Assembly: GCA_023554445.1 (NCBI GenBank)
Contig: JAMJQQ010000036.1
Coordinates: 1-64,000 of the forward strand
DNA length: 64,000 nt
Source of the DNA: Carthagonibacter metallireducens
GTDB lineage: Bacteria; Gemmatimonadota; Gemmatimonadetes; Palauibacterales; Palauibacteraceae
Direction: 5' to 3'
The position numbers and the translations under genes are program-made. The first letter of the stretch is position 1, and the number at the start of each line of letters is the position of its first letter. This document shows positions 1 to 9,169 of this stretch, in pieces. The notes below the pieces were generated by a model that was not told where the DNA came from, did no database searches, and saw nothing but the letters and a program-made list of their open reading frames with translations.

Positions 1-228
1 GCCGAGCGAGAGCTTCAACGACCAGTCGCCGAACACCAGGCCGCCATAGGTCTTCCATACCTCCCGGTAGGCATCCCCCATCGGAGAATTCGCCAGGATG
101 AGCGCCAGCGCCGTCGCACTGAGCATGACGATCCCACCCGACGTCTCCGCGTGGAGAAACTCCACGAAGGCGCGGGAGAAGCGGCGTGTCGTCGGTGCGT
201 CTCCCGTATCCGCAGCTGCTGTCGTCAT
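1..228 (-). CDS. nhaA: Na+/H+ antiporter NhaA, N-terminal part (cut by window edge)
   Basis: The reverse strand opens with ATG at 228 and stays open for 76 codons to the window edge, so only the N-terminus is visible. After a polar stretch of about 16 residues comes FVEFLHAETSGGIVML, then a hydrophobic helix ending ALILANSPMGDAY, then FGDWSLKLSLG. This is the typical NhaA start: first amphipathic segment, TM1 with the ANSP motif, and the region just before HWINDGLMA. NhaA is an inner-membrane antiporter that exports Na+ in exchange for protons. It is divergent from the ETF-QO gene, with 145 bp between them. The transport aspartates of the family lie beyond the edge and cannot be checked. Confidence 0.85.
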   Translation of the reverse strand, partial: MTTAAADTGDAPTTRRFSRAFVEFLHAETSGGIVMLSATALALILANSPMGDAYREVWKTYGGLVFGDWSLKLSLG

Positions 229-373
229 CCGTCCCGTTCCCTCGAAAGGAGTTTTTCCGATCCAGTTCGGTGCGACCGGTCGTGGTGGACACGCGTCCGG
301 TCGCCGAGCATCTTGACCGGTCCCGCGAGGGCGCCGCAAGACTCGGGTCCGTCCGCTGCCGGAACGGGCACCC

Positions 374-2083
374 GTGGCAGAGCTGACCAGCAACCAGGAC
401 ACACCATTGAAGCAGATCAAGGACGCTGAGGGAAGAATCATCCCGCTCCGGGCCCAGCCCGATTTTCCAAAGGACCGATTCATACTCCGCGAGGCGCCCG
501 ATGAAGAGGCCGTGCCGATGGATGTTCTGTTCGTCGGCGGCGGGCCGGCCGGCCTGGCGGGCGCGATCGAGCTCGCTCGTCTGGTTCGGCGGGATGCCGA
601 GTCCGGCGGCGATCTCGGTGACCTGGAGATCGGGGTACTCGAGAAGGCGCCGAGCCTGGGAGAGCACTGTCTCTCGGGGGCCGTGATCAATCCGTCGCCC
701 TTCCGGGAGCTGTTTCCTGACCTGGCGCCGGACGCGTACCCGTTTCGCGGAGAGGTCGCCGGCGAGCGTGTCCTGATGCTGACCCGGAACGGTCAGAGGC
801 GGCTGCCTACACCCCCGCCGATGCGAAATCACGGCAATCACGTGGCCTCTCTGTGCGAAGTTGTGGCGTGGCTCGGTGAGAGAGCAGAAGAACTCGGTGT
901 GAACGTGTTCACCGGCTTTCCGGCCGACGCTCTGCTGATGGACGGTGAAGCCGTCACCGGCGTTCGAACTACGCCGGCCGGGCTGAATCGGGACGGGAAT
1001 CCGGGATCGGGTTTCATGCCTGCGACCGACCTGACATCGCGGGTCACGGTGCTCGCCGAGGGCTGCCGCGGACCGCTCACGACGGCATGGCTGCAGGAAT
1101 CCGGCATCAAGTCGGAGAATCCACAGATCTACGCGCTGGGAGTCAAGGAGCTGTGGCAGGTCCCGAAGCCGCCGGGCGAAGTGATTCATACTCTGGGCTG
1201 GCCGCTGCCTTCCGACGCGTTCGGAGGCACGTGGATCTACCCGATGGGCGAAGACCTGGTCTCGATCGGCATCGTGGTCGGCCTCGACTACCGACAGACC
1301 GGCCTCGATGTCCACGACCTGCTTCAGACCGTAAAGGGTCATCCCCTCTTCCGCGGCCTCCTCGAGGGCGGCGAAATGGTCGAGTGGGGCGCGAAGACGA
1401 TTCCCGAGGGAGGATGGTGGTCCATCCCCGAGCGGCTCTCGGGCGCCGGGCTCCTCGTCGCCGGAGACGCGGCCGGTCTCGTGGACGTCCCCTCGCTGAA
1501 GGGAGTCCATTATGCCATGTGGTCGGGTATTCACGCCGCGCGCAGCGCATTCGAGGCCCTCAAAACCGGCGAACCCACGGCGGAGGCGCTCGCCGGATAC
1601 GAAGAACGGATCCGAACCGGTGAGATGGCCCGAGAACTGTACCGGCGTCGGAACATGCGACTGTCTTTCAAGGGCGGATTCTGGTCGGGAGCGGTGAAAT
1701 CGGCCCTGGCTGTGGCGAGTGGCGGCCGGGTGCCCGGCGGGCGGATCGAAGTGGAGGAGGATGCGGCGGAGCCACGAACGGTTACCGAATCGGATCCGCC
1801 GTCGACCGACGGGCGCTACACGTTCAGCAAGGTGGACGCGGTCTTCCGCTCCGGGAATGCCACCCGCGACGACATTCCCTCGCACCTGATCGCACCTGAT
1901 GAGGTCTCGCGCGACCTGGCCGGCCTGTACGAGCACATGTGCCCGGCGGGTGTCTACGAGTGGGGCGAGGAAGGCCTGGTGATCAACGCGCCGAACTGTA
2001 TCGACTGCCGGGCTACCGATGTTCTCGGGCCGCGCTGGACGCCTCGGGAGGGAGGAAGCGGACCCAGCTACAAGCGGATGTAG
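374..2083 (+). CDS. Electron transfer flavoprotein-ubiquinone oxidoreductase (ETF-QO)
   Basis: This 569-aa protein passes electrons from reduced ETF (fed by acyl-CoA and amino-acid dehydrogenases) to membrane ubiquinone. The FAD dinucleotide-binding motif GGGPAG is at residues 55-60, a second FAD-contact region GLLVAGDAAGLVD lies near 365, and the C-terminus has the ferredoxin-like domain CPAGVYE ... NC..C ... GPSYKRM. The start is GTG at 374, the first start that keeps the usual N-terminal extension. Length is normal for the family. Oddity: the cluster domain keeps cysteines 523, 542 and 545, but the fourth ligand position of the usual C-x2-C-x2-C is Thr548, so only three of four [4Fe-4S] cysteines are present. 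No ETF subunit genes are in the window. Confidence 0.9.
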   Translation: MAELTSNQDTPLKQIKDAEGRIIPLRAQPDFPKDRFILREAPDEEAVPMDVLFVGGGPAGLAGAIELARLVRRDAESGGDLGDLEIGVLEKAPSLGEHCLSGAVINPSPFRELFPDLAPDAYPFRGEVAGERVLMLTRNGQRRLPTPPPMRNHGNHVASLCEVVAWLGERAEELGVNVFTGFPADALLMDGEAVTGVRTTPAGLNRDGNPGSGFMPATDLTSRVTVLAEGCRGPLTTAWLQESGIKSENPQIYALGVKELWQVPKPPGEVIHTLGWPLPSDAFGGTWIYPMGEDLVSIGIVVGLDYRQTGLDVHDLLQTVKGHPLFRGLLEGGEMVEWGAKTIPEGGWWSIPERLSGAGLLVAGDAAGLVDVPSLKGVHYAMWSGIHAARSAFEALKTGEPTAEALAGYEERIRTGEMARELYRRRNMRLSFKGGFWSGAVKSALAVASGGRVPGGRIEVEEDAAEPRTVTESDPPSTDGRYTFSKVDAVFRSGNATRDDIPSHLIAPDEVSRDLAGLYEHMCPAGVYEWGEEGLVINAPNCIDCRATDVLGPRWTPREGGSGPSYKRM

Positions 2084-2092
2084 CTCACGAGA

Positions 2093-2127
2093 AGAGCGGC
2101 ACGTCCCGTGAGGGATCGTGCCGCTCT
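2093..2127. terminator. Bidirectional hairpin between convergent genes
   Basis: An 11-bp perfect stem (AGAGCGGCACG paired with CGTGCCGCTCT) encloses a 13-nt loop. It lies between the ends of the ETF-QO gene and the converging S46 peptidase gene. There is no clear T-run, so termination is inferred from position and stem strength. Confidence 0.6.
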
Positions 2128-2182
2128 CGTCGACCTCTGGCCCTCGGTCCGGGTCAGCGCCCGGTCCGACGGACGACTCGGA

Positions 2183-4423
2183 TCAGCGACCTCCGAGAAG
2201 CTCGTTCACCAGTTCGGTCATTCCGTAGACGTTCTTCAGCGCCTCGATGATTCCCGCCGAATGGACCGACACCGTCCGTCCATTCTCGGCCGCGAAGAAG
2301 AACTCGTTCGGCAGCGACTCCGGGTTGCCGTCGAATGCGATCCCCACGAGCCTCGCGTCACGGTCGATGACGGGGCTCCCGCTGTTCCCGCCCGTGATGT
2401 CGTTGGTCGAAACGAAGTTGATGGGTACGCTCATGTTCACTCGATCCTTGGCGTCCCACCAGCTCTGCGGCATCGTCCAGGGCATCTCGTTGTTGAACTC
2501 GGTCGCACGGGCGTAGTAGCCGTAGATCGAGGTCTGCGCCGGCGCGAAGGTCTCGTTGTAGCGATACCTCTCCACGACGCCGTCGGTGATCCGAAGCGTG
2601 AAGGTCGCGTCCGGCGGGAGATCGGTCCCGTACACGGCGAACAGCGCCTTCGCGAACCGCTCGTTCTGGACCTCCTCGGCAGCGTTGGCGGACGACCAAC
2701 CCGGCAGCGCCGTGGCCTGTGCCGCGCGCATCTCCGCTACCAGATCCAGGAGCGGATCATTCGCTGCGGCGATCGCATCCGGCCCGCCATCCATGATCTC
2801 GGTCCGGAATGCCGGATCCGCGATCCGCGAACCATTGATCATCCGGGTCGCCGCGGCCTCGTAGCTCTCGCCGGGGCGCACGACCTGATTGAGAGGAGCG
2901 TCGGCCGGTAGCCAGGTGCTCGCCAGCATCAATCGTCCCGCGAGCATCCCCATCGACTGATCCATCGGGAAGCTGGACGCGTTCGCCAGCTGGCCCCGCA
3001 CCTGCGCGGCGGCATCTCCCTGGAACTGGGGGTTACGCTCGGCGTCCGGCTTTGCCATTTCCGTCACGTACTGCTGAAGCAGGCCGGCGGTGGCCAGGTG
3101 CTGCGAGGCACCCAGGAAGCCTGGATTGTTCATGTAGACGGTCGGCGCCAGCATTGCCTTCTGCTGCTGGATCTTCGCGAGGTTGTCCCATACATCGCCG
3201 TACTCGGCCTGCAGAGCGGGATCGGCAGCGACTGCGGCCTTGAACTCCTGCTCCCAGCGGATCTTCTTTGCCGTGAGGTCGGTCGAGCGCAGGCCCGCGA
3301 GCTCGCCCCTGTACAGCTTCTGCGTGTTCTCGTATCCGAAGATCATGTTCTGCATTGCACGGCCGCGCTCCGGATCGGTCCGCTGGATCTCGTGCAGGAT
3401 CTCGAGTCGCTGGTCAAAGAAATCGAGGATCATCGGATGCCAGATCTCTCGCTCGTACATGTACTGCGAGAGGGTGATCTGCCGGGCCGTGGAGCCGGGG
3501 TTCCCGGTCACGAACACGAGCTCGCCCTCGGCGGCTCCGTCCGGATCCCACTCGAAGAAGTGCGGCGTGCTGGCCGGCGTCGTGCCGTCCGCCTCGTACG
3601 CCCTGACGAAAGTGACGTCGAGGTTGTAGCGGGGGTAGACGAAGTTGTCGGGATCCCCACCGAAAAAGCCGGCCTGCAGCTCGGGAGCGAAGACCAGCTT
3701 CACGGGCTGGAACCGACGGAACTTGTAGATCTTGTACTGCCCGCCGTGAAAGAGGTTGACCACCTGGCACTGAAAGTCGCTGTTCGCCTCGCACTGCCCG
3801 GTGAGCTCCTCCGAGAGGGAAGCCTGCGCCTCGGAAATCTCCTCGTTCGTCATGCCGGCCTGCGCGACGCCGTGAATGCGGTCGGTGATGTCGTCGATCT
3901 CGATCAGCTGATCGAGGAAGAGATTCGGGCAGACGCGCTCGTCGGACCGCGACTTCGCCTTGAATCCGTTGACGAGGAAGTCCTCTCCTTCGTTGGCCAC
4001 GGCGTCGACGCATCCTCGCGCGCAGTGATGGTTGGTCATCACGAGGCCATCCGCTGACACGAATGAGGCCGAGCAGCCGCCTCCGTAGCGGACCGAGGAG
4101 AGACGGGCGTGCTCGAGCCAGTCGGCGCTCGGCCGGAAACCGTAGGTCTCGGCCCAGTAGTCGAGCGGCGGGTTCTCGAAGGTCCACATCGTGCCCATCT
4201 CGGTGCCGTCGAGCACTACCTCCTCGGCGAGGGCCATGGCCTCGGCGGAAGGTGTCAGAAGAGAGCCTGTTTCGGGCACTACGCCGGGAGGCGGCGGTGC
4301 CTTCGCGTTCGCGGCCGGAAGGTCGACCTGGGTCTCGGGTGGAGTGGATCCCGAGCTGGCACAGCCGGCCAGGGCGACCGTTGCCGTCGCCATCAGCCAG
4401 CGTTTCATACGGGGGAGATGCAT
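2183..4423 (-). CDS. S46 family dipeptidyl-peptidase, lipoprotein
   Basis: A secreted serine peptidase of family S46 (DPP7/DPP11 type), which removes dipeptides from the N-termini of oligopeptides. From ATG 4423 the product is 746 aa. This start is preceded by GGAG six bases upstream; another in-frame ATG lies at 4480, and ATG 4408 would trim five residues. The signal sequence ends in lipobox LAGC with Cys21, so the protein should be lipid-anchored. The catalytic His is in TNHHC (about residue 132) and the nucleophile Ser is in GGNSGSP (about 681), followed by LVGIAFDGN, as expected for a chymotrypsin-like fold. Length matches S46 enzymes (about 700-750 aa). Substrate preference cannot be read with confidence. 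It suggests growth on peptides. Monocistronic, convergent with the ETF-QO gene. Confidence 0.88.
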   Translation of the reverse strand: MHLPRMKRWLMATATVALAGCASSGSTPPETQVDLPAANAKAPPPPGVVPETGSLLTPSAEAMALAEEVVLDGTEMGTMWTFENPPLDYWAETYGFRPSADWLEHARLSSVRYGGGCSASFVSADGLVMTNHHCARGCVDAVANEGEDFLVNGFKAKSRSDERVCPNLFLDQLIEIDDITDRIHGVAQAGMTNEEISEAQASLSEELTGQCEANSDFQCQVVNLFHGGQYKIYKFRRFQPVKLVFAPELQAGFFGGDPDNFVYPRYNLDVTFVRAYEADGTTPASTPHFFEWDPDGAAEGELVFVTGNPGSTARQITLSQYMYEREIWHPMILDFFDQRLEILHEIQRTDPERGRAMQNMIFGYENTQKLYRGELAGLRSTDLTAKKIRWEQEFKAAVAADPALQAEYGDVWDNLAKIQQQKAMLAPTVYMNNPGFLGASQHLATAGLLQQYVTEMAKPDAERNPQFQGDAAAQVRGQLANASSFPMDQSMGMLAGRLMLASTWLPADAPLNQVVRPGESYEAAATRMINGSRIADPAFRTEIMDGGPDAIAAANDPLLDLVAEMRAAQATALPGWSSANAAEEVQNERFAKALFAVYGTDLPPDATFTLRITDGVVERYRYNETFAPAQTSIYGYYARATEFNNEMPWTMPQSWWDAKDRVNMSVPINFVSTNDITGGNSGSPVIDRDARLVGIAFDGNPESLPNEFFFAAENGRTVSVHSAGIIEALKNVYGMTELVNELLGGR

Positions 4424-4518
4424 CGGATTCTCCGTGGAAAAAATGATCCTGTCGAGGCCGATCCGGCGACCTCGGAACATCGAAACACGACAACAGGAAA
4501 AGGTACAGCGGTATCGAG

Positions 4519-4563
4519 CCGGCGTACACCGCGAATCCGAATTCCGGATCCGCGGTGTGCCGG
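4519..4563 (-). terminator. Long imperfect hairpin downstream of acnA
   Basis: An imperfect inverted repeat: CCGGC (4519-4523) with GCCGG (4559-4563), ACACCGCG (4526-4533) with CGCGGTGT (4551-4558), ATCCG (4535-4539) with CGGAT (4545-4549). It lies just past the acnA stop and before the S46 gene on the same strand, so it probably ends the acnA transcript. No T-run is visible. Confidence 0.5.
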
Positions 4564-4575
4564 TCGAATCTTGCC

Positions 4576-7362
4576 TCAGTCGTCGAGCATCTGGCGAAGC
4601 ACGGTCTGGAGGATTCCGCCATTCCGGTAGTAGTCGAGCTCGACCTCGGTGTCGAGTCGCACGTCCACCTCGAACTCGGTCTCGGTGCCGGTCTCGTGAA
4701 GGGCACTCACGCGGACCCTTCCCCCGGCTGCCAGGCCGTCCGAGATCCCCCCGATCGTGTAGGTTTCCGTGCCGTCGAGCCCCAGTGACTCTGCGCTGGC
4801 ACCGGCCTCGAACTGCAGCGGAAGAATCCCCATTCCGATCAGGTTGCTCCGGTGGATCCGTTCGTACCCGACGGCGATTACGGCTCGGATTCCCAGCAGG
4901 GCCGGGCCCTTCGCGGCCCAGTCGCGTGAACTGCCGGTGCCGTACTCGGCTCCGGCGAGCACGATCAGCGGCACCCCTTCGTCGGCGTAGCGCATGGCGG
5001 CGTCGTAGATCGACAGCTCCTCCCCGTCCGGAAGGTGGCGCGTGAATCCGCCCTCGACCCCGGGAACCAGACGATTCCTCAGCCTGACATTCGCGAAGGT
5101 GCCTCTCATCATCACTTCGTGGTTACCGCGGCGTGAGCCGTAGGAATTGAATTCGGCCGGCGGGACGCCATGGTCCTCGAGGTAGCGCGCCGCCGGCGAG
5201 TCGGGCGAGATCGCCCCGGCGGGCGAGATGTGGTCCGTGGTGACCGAATCGCCCACGCTGACGAGCACCCTGGCGCCGCGGATGTCTCCGGGTGGCGTTG
5301 GCTCGGCGGACATGCCCTCGAAGAAGGGCGGCCGGCGCACGTACGTCGACTCCTCCGCCCAGGTGTATCGCTCTCCTTCGGGAACCGGGAGCGAACGCCA
5401 CTGCTCGTCGCCCCGGAAGACGTCGGCATACTGTTCGCGGAATTGCTCGGTCCGAACCGATGTTCGAACCGCAGCCCGGATCTCGTCCTGACTGGGCCAG
5501 ATGTCGGCCAGGAACACCGCCTGTCCATCCCGGCTGGTGCCGAGCGGCTCGGTCGCGAGGTCGATGTCCATCGTCCCGGCGAGAGCATACGCGACCACCA
5601 GTGGCGGGGATGCGAGGTAGTTCGCTCGCGTGTCCGGGTTGATACGACCCTCGAAGTTGCGATTGCCCGAGAGAACCGCGCAGACCGCCAGGTCCTCTTC
5701 GCGGATCGCCTTGGAGATCGGGACGGGCAACGGGCCGCTGTTGCCGATGCACGTGGTGCAACCATAGCCGACGACCGCGAATCCGAGCGCCTCGAGGTCG
5801 TCGAGAAGGTCTGCTTCGCGCAGGTACTCCGTCACCACCTTCGAACCCGGAGCGAGGCTGGTCTTGACCCACGGCTTGCGCTCGAGGCCCAGCTCGACCG
5901 CCTTCTTCGCCACGAGCCCGGCGCCCACCATCACACTCGGATTGGAGGTGTTCGTGCAGCTGGTGATCGCAGCGATCACCACCGATCCATCCGACACTTC
6001 GAATTCCGTCGGCTCGCCCTCCAGGGTCTGCCACGAAACATGAGCCGAGCGGACGCGAGCGGGGACATCTGCTGCGTTGGCTCCGCCTCCCTCCGCCGAC
6101 ATGCGTGCGCCGGCACCGCCATTGGCAGCCGGAGCAGGACTGCGAAGATCCGACAACCAGCGCCCAAAGGAGCGCCTGGCGTTCGCGAGAGCGATTCTCT
6201 GCTGCGGGAGCTTCGGCCCCGCAATGCTCGGTTCAACCGTCTCGAGATCGAGGCTCAGGGCGTCGGTGTAATCCGCGGGGGGTGCTCCGGGCTCGTGGAA
6301 CAGCCCCGTTTCCCTGGCGTAGGCTTCGACCAGCGCTACCTGGTCCTCGCTTCGCCCACTGAAACGCAGGTACGCGAGGGTCTCGGCGTCGATCGGAAAG
6401 ATGGCGCAGGTCGAGCCGAATTCGGGCGACATGTTCCCGAGCGTGGCACGGTCGGCCAGTGACAATGCCGGGAGTCCCGGTCCGTAGAACTCGACGAACC
6501 TTCCCACGACCCCTCGCTGGCGCAGCATTTCGGTCACGCGCAGCACGAGGTCCGTGGCAGTCGCACCATCGGGGAGCCGGCCCTCGAGCCGGAATCCGAT
6601 CACTTCCGGAACGAGAAAACTGATGGGCTGGCCGAGCATCGCGGCTTCCGCCTCGATACCGCCCACCCCCCAACCGAGCACGCCCAGGCCGTTTATCATC
6701 GTCGTGTGGCTGTCTGTCCCGACCAGCGTGTCAGGATAGGCGATCCGTCCATCTCCATCTCTGCCCTCGAATACGACGCGTGCCAGGTACTCGAGGTTCA
6801 CCTGGTGGACTATGCCCGTGCTCGGGGGCACGACCCGGAAGTTCTCGAACGCTTCCTGGCCCCACCGCAGGAACTCGTAGCGTTCCCGGTTCCGCTCGAA
6901 TTCCTTCTCCGCGTTTATCAGCAGCGACGCCAGAAGCCCGAACGAATCGACCTGTACCGAGTGATCGATCACGAGTTCGGAGGGCATCAACGGGTTGATG
7001 CGAGATGGATCCCCTCCGAGGTCCAGCATGGCGTCCCGCATGGCGGCGAGGTCGACTACGGCCGGAACCCCCGTGAAGTCCTGCAGGATCACTCGTGCCG
7101 GTCGAAACGCGATCTCTCGTTCCTTCTCCGGCTCCCACATCGCGAGTGCTTCGATATCGTCGGCCGTCACCGACCCTCCGTCTTCATGACGCAGGAGGTT
7201 CTCGAGCAGGATCCGGATCGAAAACGGGAGTCGGCCGACCCGACCGATCCCCGCGCGTTCGAGCGCACCGGGATCGAAAATCGTGACGGTCGAAGCGTCG
7301 GGTAGTGATAGCTCGCGCCGCGCTCCGAAGGAGTCGTGGCTCTGGTGCCTGGTCTCGGGCAT
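4576..7362 (-). CDS. acnA: Aconitate hydratase A
   Basis: This 928-aa cytosolic [4Fe-4S] enzyme interconverts citrate and isocitrate in the TCA cycle. Cluster cysteines are visible: Cys469 in SCTNTSNPS and Cys535/Cys538 in GYGCTTCIGNSG. The C-terminal swivel domain carries GAEYGTGSSRDWAAKG and a region ending IHRSNLIGMGILPLQF. The start is ATG 7362, preceded by AAAGGA six bases upstream; an in-frame ATG at 7416 has no such site. An Ala/Gly-rich linker of about 35 residues (about 410-445) sits before the cluster domain. AcnA-type length (890-930) is met. It is divergent from the acyltransferase gene across 216 bp in which I found no convincing promoter. The nearby gltA and icd supply the flanking steps. 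Confidence 0.95.
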   Translation of the reverse strand: MPETRHQSHDSFGARRELSLPDASTVTIFDPGALERAGIGRVGRLPFSIRILLENLLRHEDGGSVTADDIEALAMWEPEKEREIAFRPARVILQDFTGVPAVVDLAAMRDAMLDLGGDPSRINPLMPSELVIDHSVQVDSFGLLASLLINAEKEFERNRERYEFLRWGQEAFENFRVVPPSTGIVHQVNLEYLARVVFEGRDGDGRIAYPDTLVGTDSHTTMINGLGVLGWGVGGIEAEAAMLGQPISFLVPEVIGFRLEGRLPDGATATDLVLRVTEMLRQRGVVGRFVEFYGPGLPALSLADRATLGNMSPEFGSTCAIFPIDAETLAYLRFSGRSEDQVALVEAYARETGLFHEPGAPPADYTDALSLDLETVEPSIAGPKLPQQRIALANARRSFGRWLSDLRSPAPAANGGAGARMSAEGGGANAADVPARVRSAHVSWQTLEGEPTEFEVSDGSVVIAAITSCTNTSNPSVMVGAGLVAKKAVELGLERKPWVKTSLAPGSKVVTEYLREADLLDDLEALGFAVVGYGCTTCIGNSGPLPVPISKAIREEDLAVCAVLSGNRNFEGRINPDTRANYLASPPLVVAYALAGTMDIDLATEPLGTSRDGQAVFLADIWPSQDEIRAAVRTSVRTEQFREQYADVFRGDEQWRSLPVPEGERYTWAEESTYVRRPPFFEGMSAEPTPPGDIRGARVLVSVGDSVTTDHISPAGAISPDSPAARYLEDHGVPPAEFNSYGSRRGNHEVMMRGTFANVRLRNRLVPGVEGGFTRHLPDGEELSIYDAAMRYADEGVPLIVLAGAEYGTGSSRDWAAKGPALLGIRAVIAVGYERIHRSNLIGMGILPLQFEAGASAESLGLDGTETYTIGGISDGLAAGGRVRVSALHETGTETEFEVDVRLDTEVELDYYRNGGILQTVLRQMLDD

Positions 7363-7578
7363 GTCATTCCTTTCAACCCCCCGGTCTGCGGGTACGGCAG
7401 ACGACAACCGGGGCAAGGTCTGCGGTTCCTACTGCGTCGGTCGAACGAGTCCGAATATGAGCCACGGACGGCCGGTCGTCGACCCATGCGCTGGCCTCGA
7501 TCTACCGCGCGAGGGATATTGTCGGACTGGATCGGGCCGGGATTCGGCGCGATCGACGAACACCCTGCGAGGGCGTGC

Positions 7579-8562
7579 ATGGCGCGACGCTACAAGGCGG
7601 ATCACCGGGGGCGGCTGTTCAACGCAGTGTGGCCATTCACGCGCTGGTTCTTCTCCCTGGTGACCGTAACGGTCGGAGCGATCCTGTTCTTCGGCCTCAG
7701 CCGGACGGAGATCATCGGGCGACGCAACGCGCTTCGCGCTCGCAACGTGCTGCTGCTGTCCAACCACCAGTCCCTGATCGACAGCTTCCTGATCGGGTTC
7801 AGCGCATACTACGGACCGGCCATCTATCGCCCCTGGCTGGCCCCGTGGAATCCGGCCGCTGAGGAGAACTTCTACAAGAACGCCTATCAGGGCTGGTGGT
7901 CGGACCAGTGGAAGTGCATTCCGGTGGCGCCGGGCCGCCGCGACATGCGGGCGCTCTACCGAATGATCCGCGCCCTTCGCGAAGGGACGATGATACTCTT
8001 TCCCGAAGGGACCCGGACTCGCACCGGCGAGGTGGGCAAGGGGAGACCGGGTGCCGGACTCGTGGCACTCGCGAATCGGCCGCACCTGATACCCGTGACC
8101 GTGGTGGGAATGGACGACGTGCTCCCGATCGGTGCTGCCTGGCCCAGGCCGTTTCAGCGGGTGACGATCCTGTTCGGACCGGCGATCGACTACTCCCACC
8201 TGGCGGGGGAGGAGCGATCCAAGGAATCGGCCCAGGCAATCGTCGATCTCGCCATGTCACTGATCCGATATCAGCACGACTGGATCCGCCGTTACCGGGA
8301 GGGCGAGATCGGACGGGACACCCCCCCCTGGGTCGAGGCCGGCTACCAGCGAATCCTCTCGGCGAGCCGTGAGGCGGCTGCGCTTGCGTCGGAGCGTCCG
8401 GAGGTCGAGAGTCTCCCGTCACCGGAGAGCGAAGTGGACTCCGGACCGAACATGGCGCCGGACGGCACCGGGCCTGAACCGGAACAGATACCAGAGGAGC
8501 GATCTTCGAATGAGAGCCGTATGGGGAATACTGATGTTGCTCGCGACGGTGGCCTGCAGTGA
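7579..8562 (+). CDS. 1-acyl-sn-glycerol-3-phosphate acyltransferase-like protein (PlsC family)
   Basis: A 327-aa membrane-associated acyltransferase, probably adding a second acyl chain to lysophosphatidate or a related lipid. The catalytic HX4D box is in SNHQSLIDSF and the substrate-binding box is FPEGTRTRTGEVGKG; one hydrophobic segment (about residues 17-40) precedes them. The start is ATG 7579 with GAGGG five bases upstream; the frame is open further upstream but lacks family similarity there. The tail after about residue 265 is rich in Pro, Glu and Ser and of unknown role. Its last 53 bases overlap the start of the next gene, so the two are probably co-expressed. The exact acyl acceptor is not determined. 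Confidence 0.8.
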   Translation: MARRYKADHRGRLFNAVWPFTRWFFSLVTVTVGAILFFGLSRTEIIGRRNALRARNVLLLSNHQSLIDSFLIGFSAYYGPAIYRPWLAPWNPAAEENFYKNAYQGWWSDQWKCIPVAPGRRDMRALYRMIRALREGTMILFPEGTRTRTGEVGKGRPGAGLVALANRPHLIPVTVVGMDDVLPIGAAWPRPFQRVTILFGPAIDYSHLAGEERSKESAQAIVDLAMSLIRYQHDWIRRYREGEIGRDTPPWVEAGYQRILSASREAAALASERPEVESLPSPESEVDSGPNMAPDGTGPEPEQIPEERSSNESRMGNTDVARDGGLQ

Positions 8563-9088
8563 GGCCAGCCAGGAAACGGAGGCACCCATGGTTGTAATGG
8601 AGACGTCAAAAGGCACGGTTAAAATCGAGATGTATCCCGACGAGGCGCCGATCTCGGTGGATAACTTCCTCGCGTACGTAGATTCGGGATTCTACGACGG
8701 GCTCTCCTTCCACCGCGTCGTCCCCGGATTCGTGATCCAGGGCGGAGGCTTCGAGGGGGACATGGTGAAGCGGGAGCCGACCCGTGATGCGATCCAGAAC
8801 GAATCGGACAACGGGCTGAAGAATCTGCGCGGCACCCTTTCGATGGCGCGCCTTCCGTCGGCGCACAGCGCGACCTCGCAATTCTTCGTGAATCTCGTCG
8901 ACAATCCGGCCCTGGATCACGGGGGGAGACCGGGCCAGACCTGGGGCTACGCGGTGTTCGGACGCGTGGTGGACGGGATGGGAGTGATCGACGAGATCGC
9001 CCAGGTCCGAACGGGGCAGAAAGCCGGGATGGGAGATGTCCCGGTCGAGCCTGTCGTGATCGTGCGGGCCTACCGGGACGACGGTTGA
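8510..9088 (+). CDS. Cyclophilin-type peptidyl-prolyl isomerase, lipoprotein
   Basis: A 192-aa protein-folding catalyst that isomerises X-Pro bonds. The single cyclophilin domain fills most of the protein, with FHRVVPGFVIQGG, GTLSMAR, SATSQFFVNL and GYAVFGRVVDGM. The N-terminus from ATG 8510 is a short lipoprotein signal (LMLLATVAC, Cys16), so it should be exported and membrane-anchored. GGAG lies about ten bases before the start. The long overlap with the acyltransferase gene suggests translational coupling. A hairpin terminator follows directly. Confidence 0.9.
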   Translation: MRAVWGILMLLATVACSEASQETEAPMVVMETSKGTVKIEMYPDEAPISVDNFLAYVDSGFYDGLSFHRVVPGFVIQGGGFEGDMVKREPTRDAIQNESDNGLKNLRGTLSMARLPSAHSATSQFFVNLVDNPALDHGGRPGQTWGYAVFGRVVDGMGVIDEIAQVRTGQKAGMGDVPVEPVVIVRAYRDDG

Positions 9089-9094
9089 TGAAAG

Positions 9095-9125
9095 CGGCCC
9101 GGGTGGCTTCGCGCCTCCCGGGCCG
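9095..9125. terminator. Bidirectional GC hairpin
   Basis: A 9-bp stem CGGCCCGGG / CCCGGGCCG with a further GGC/GCC pairing inside the loop. It sits in the 81-bp gap between the converging cyclophilin gene and rocD. There is no T-run. Confidence 0.6.
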
Positions 9126-9169
9126 ATCTCACGCCAGCTGAGCGCAACCTCGCCCGGCGAGCGTCTGCC

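Noticed and set aside
4424..4575. GATGTT upstream of the S46 gene as a TANGTT-type promoter
   Set aside because: No acceptable -35 box at 16-18 bp.
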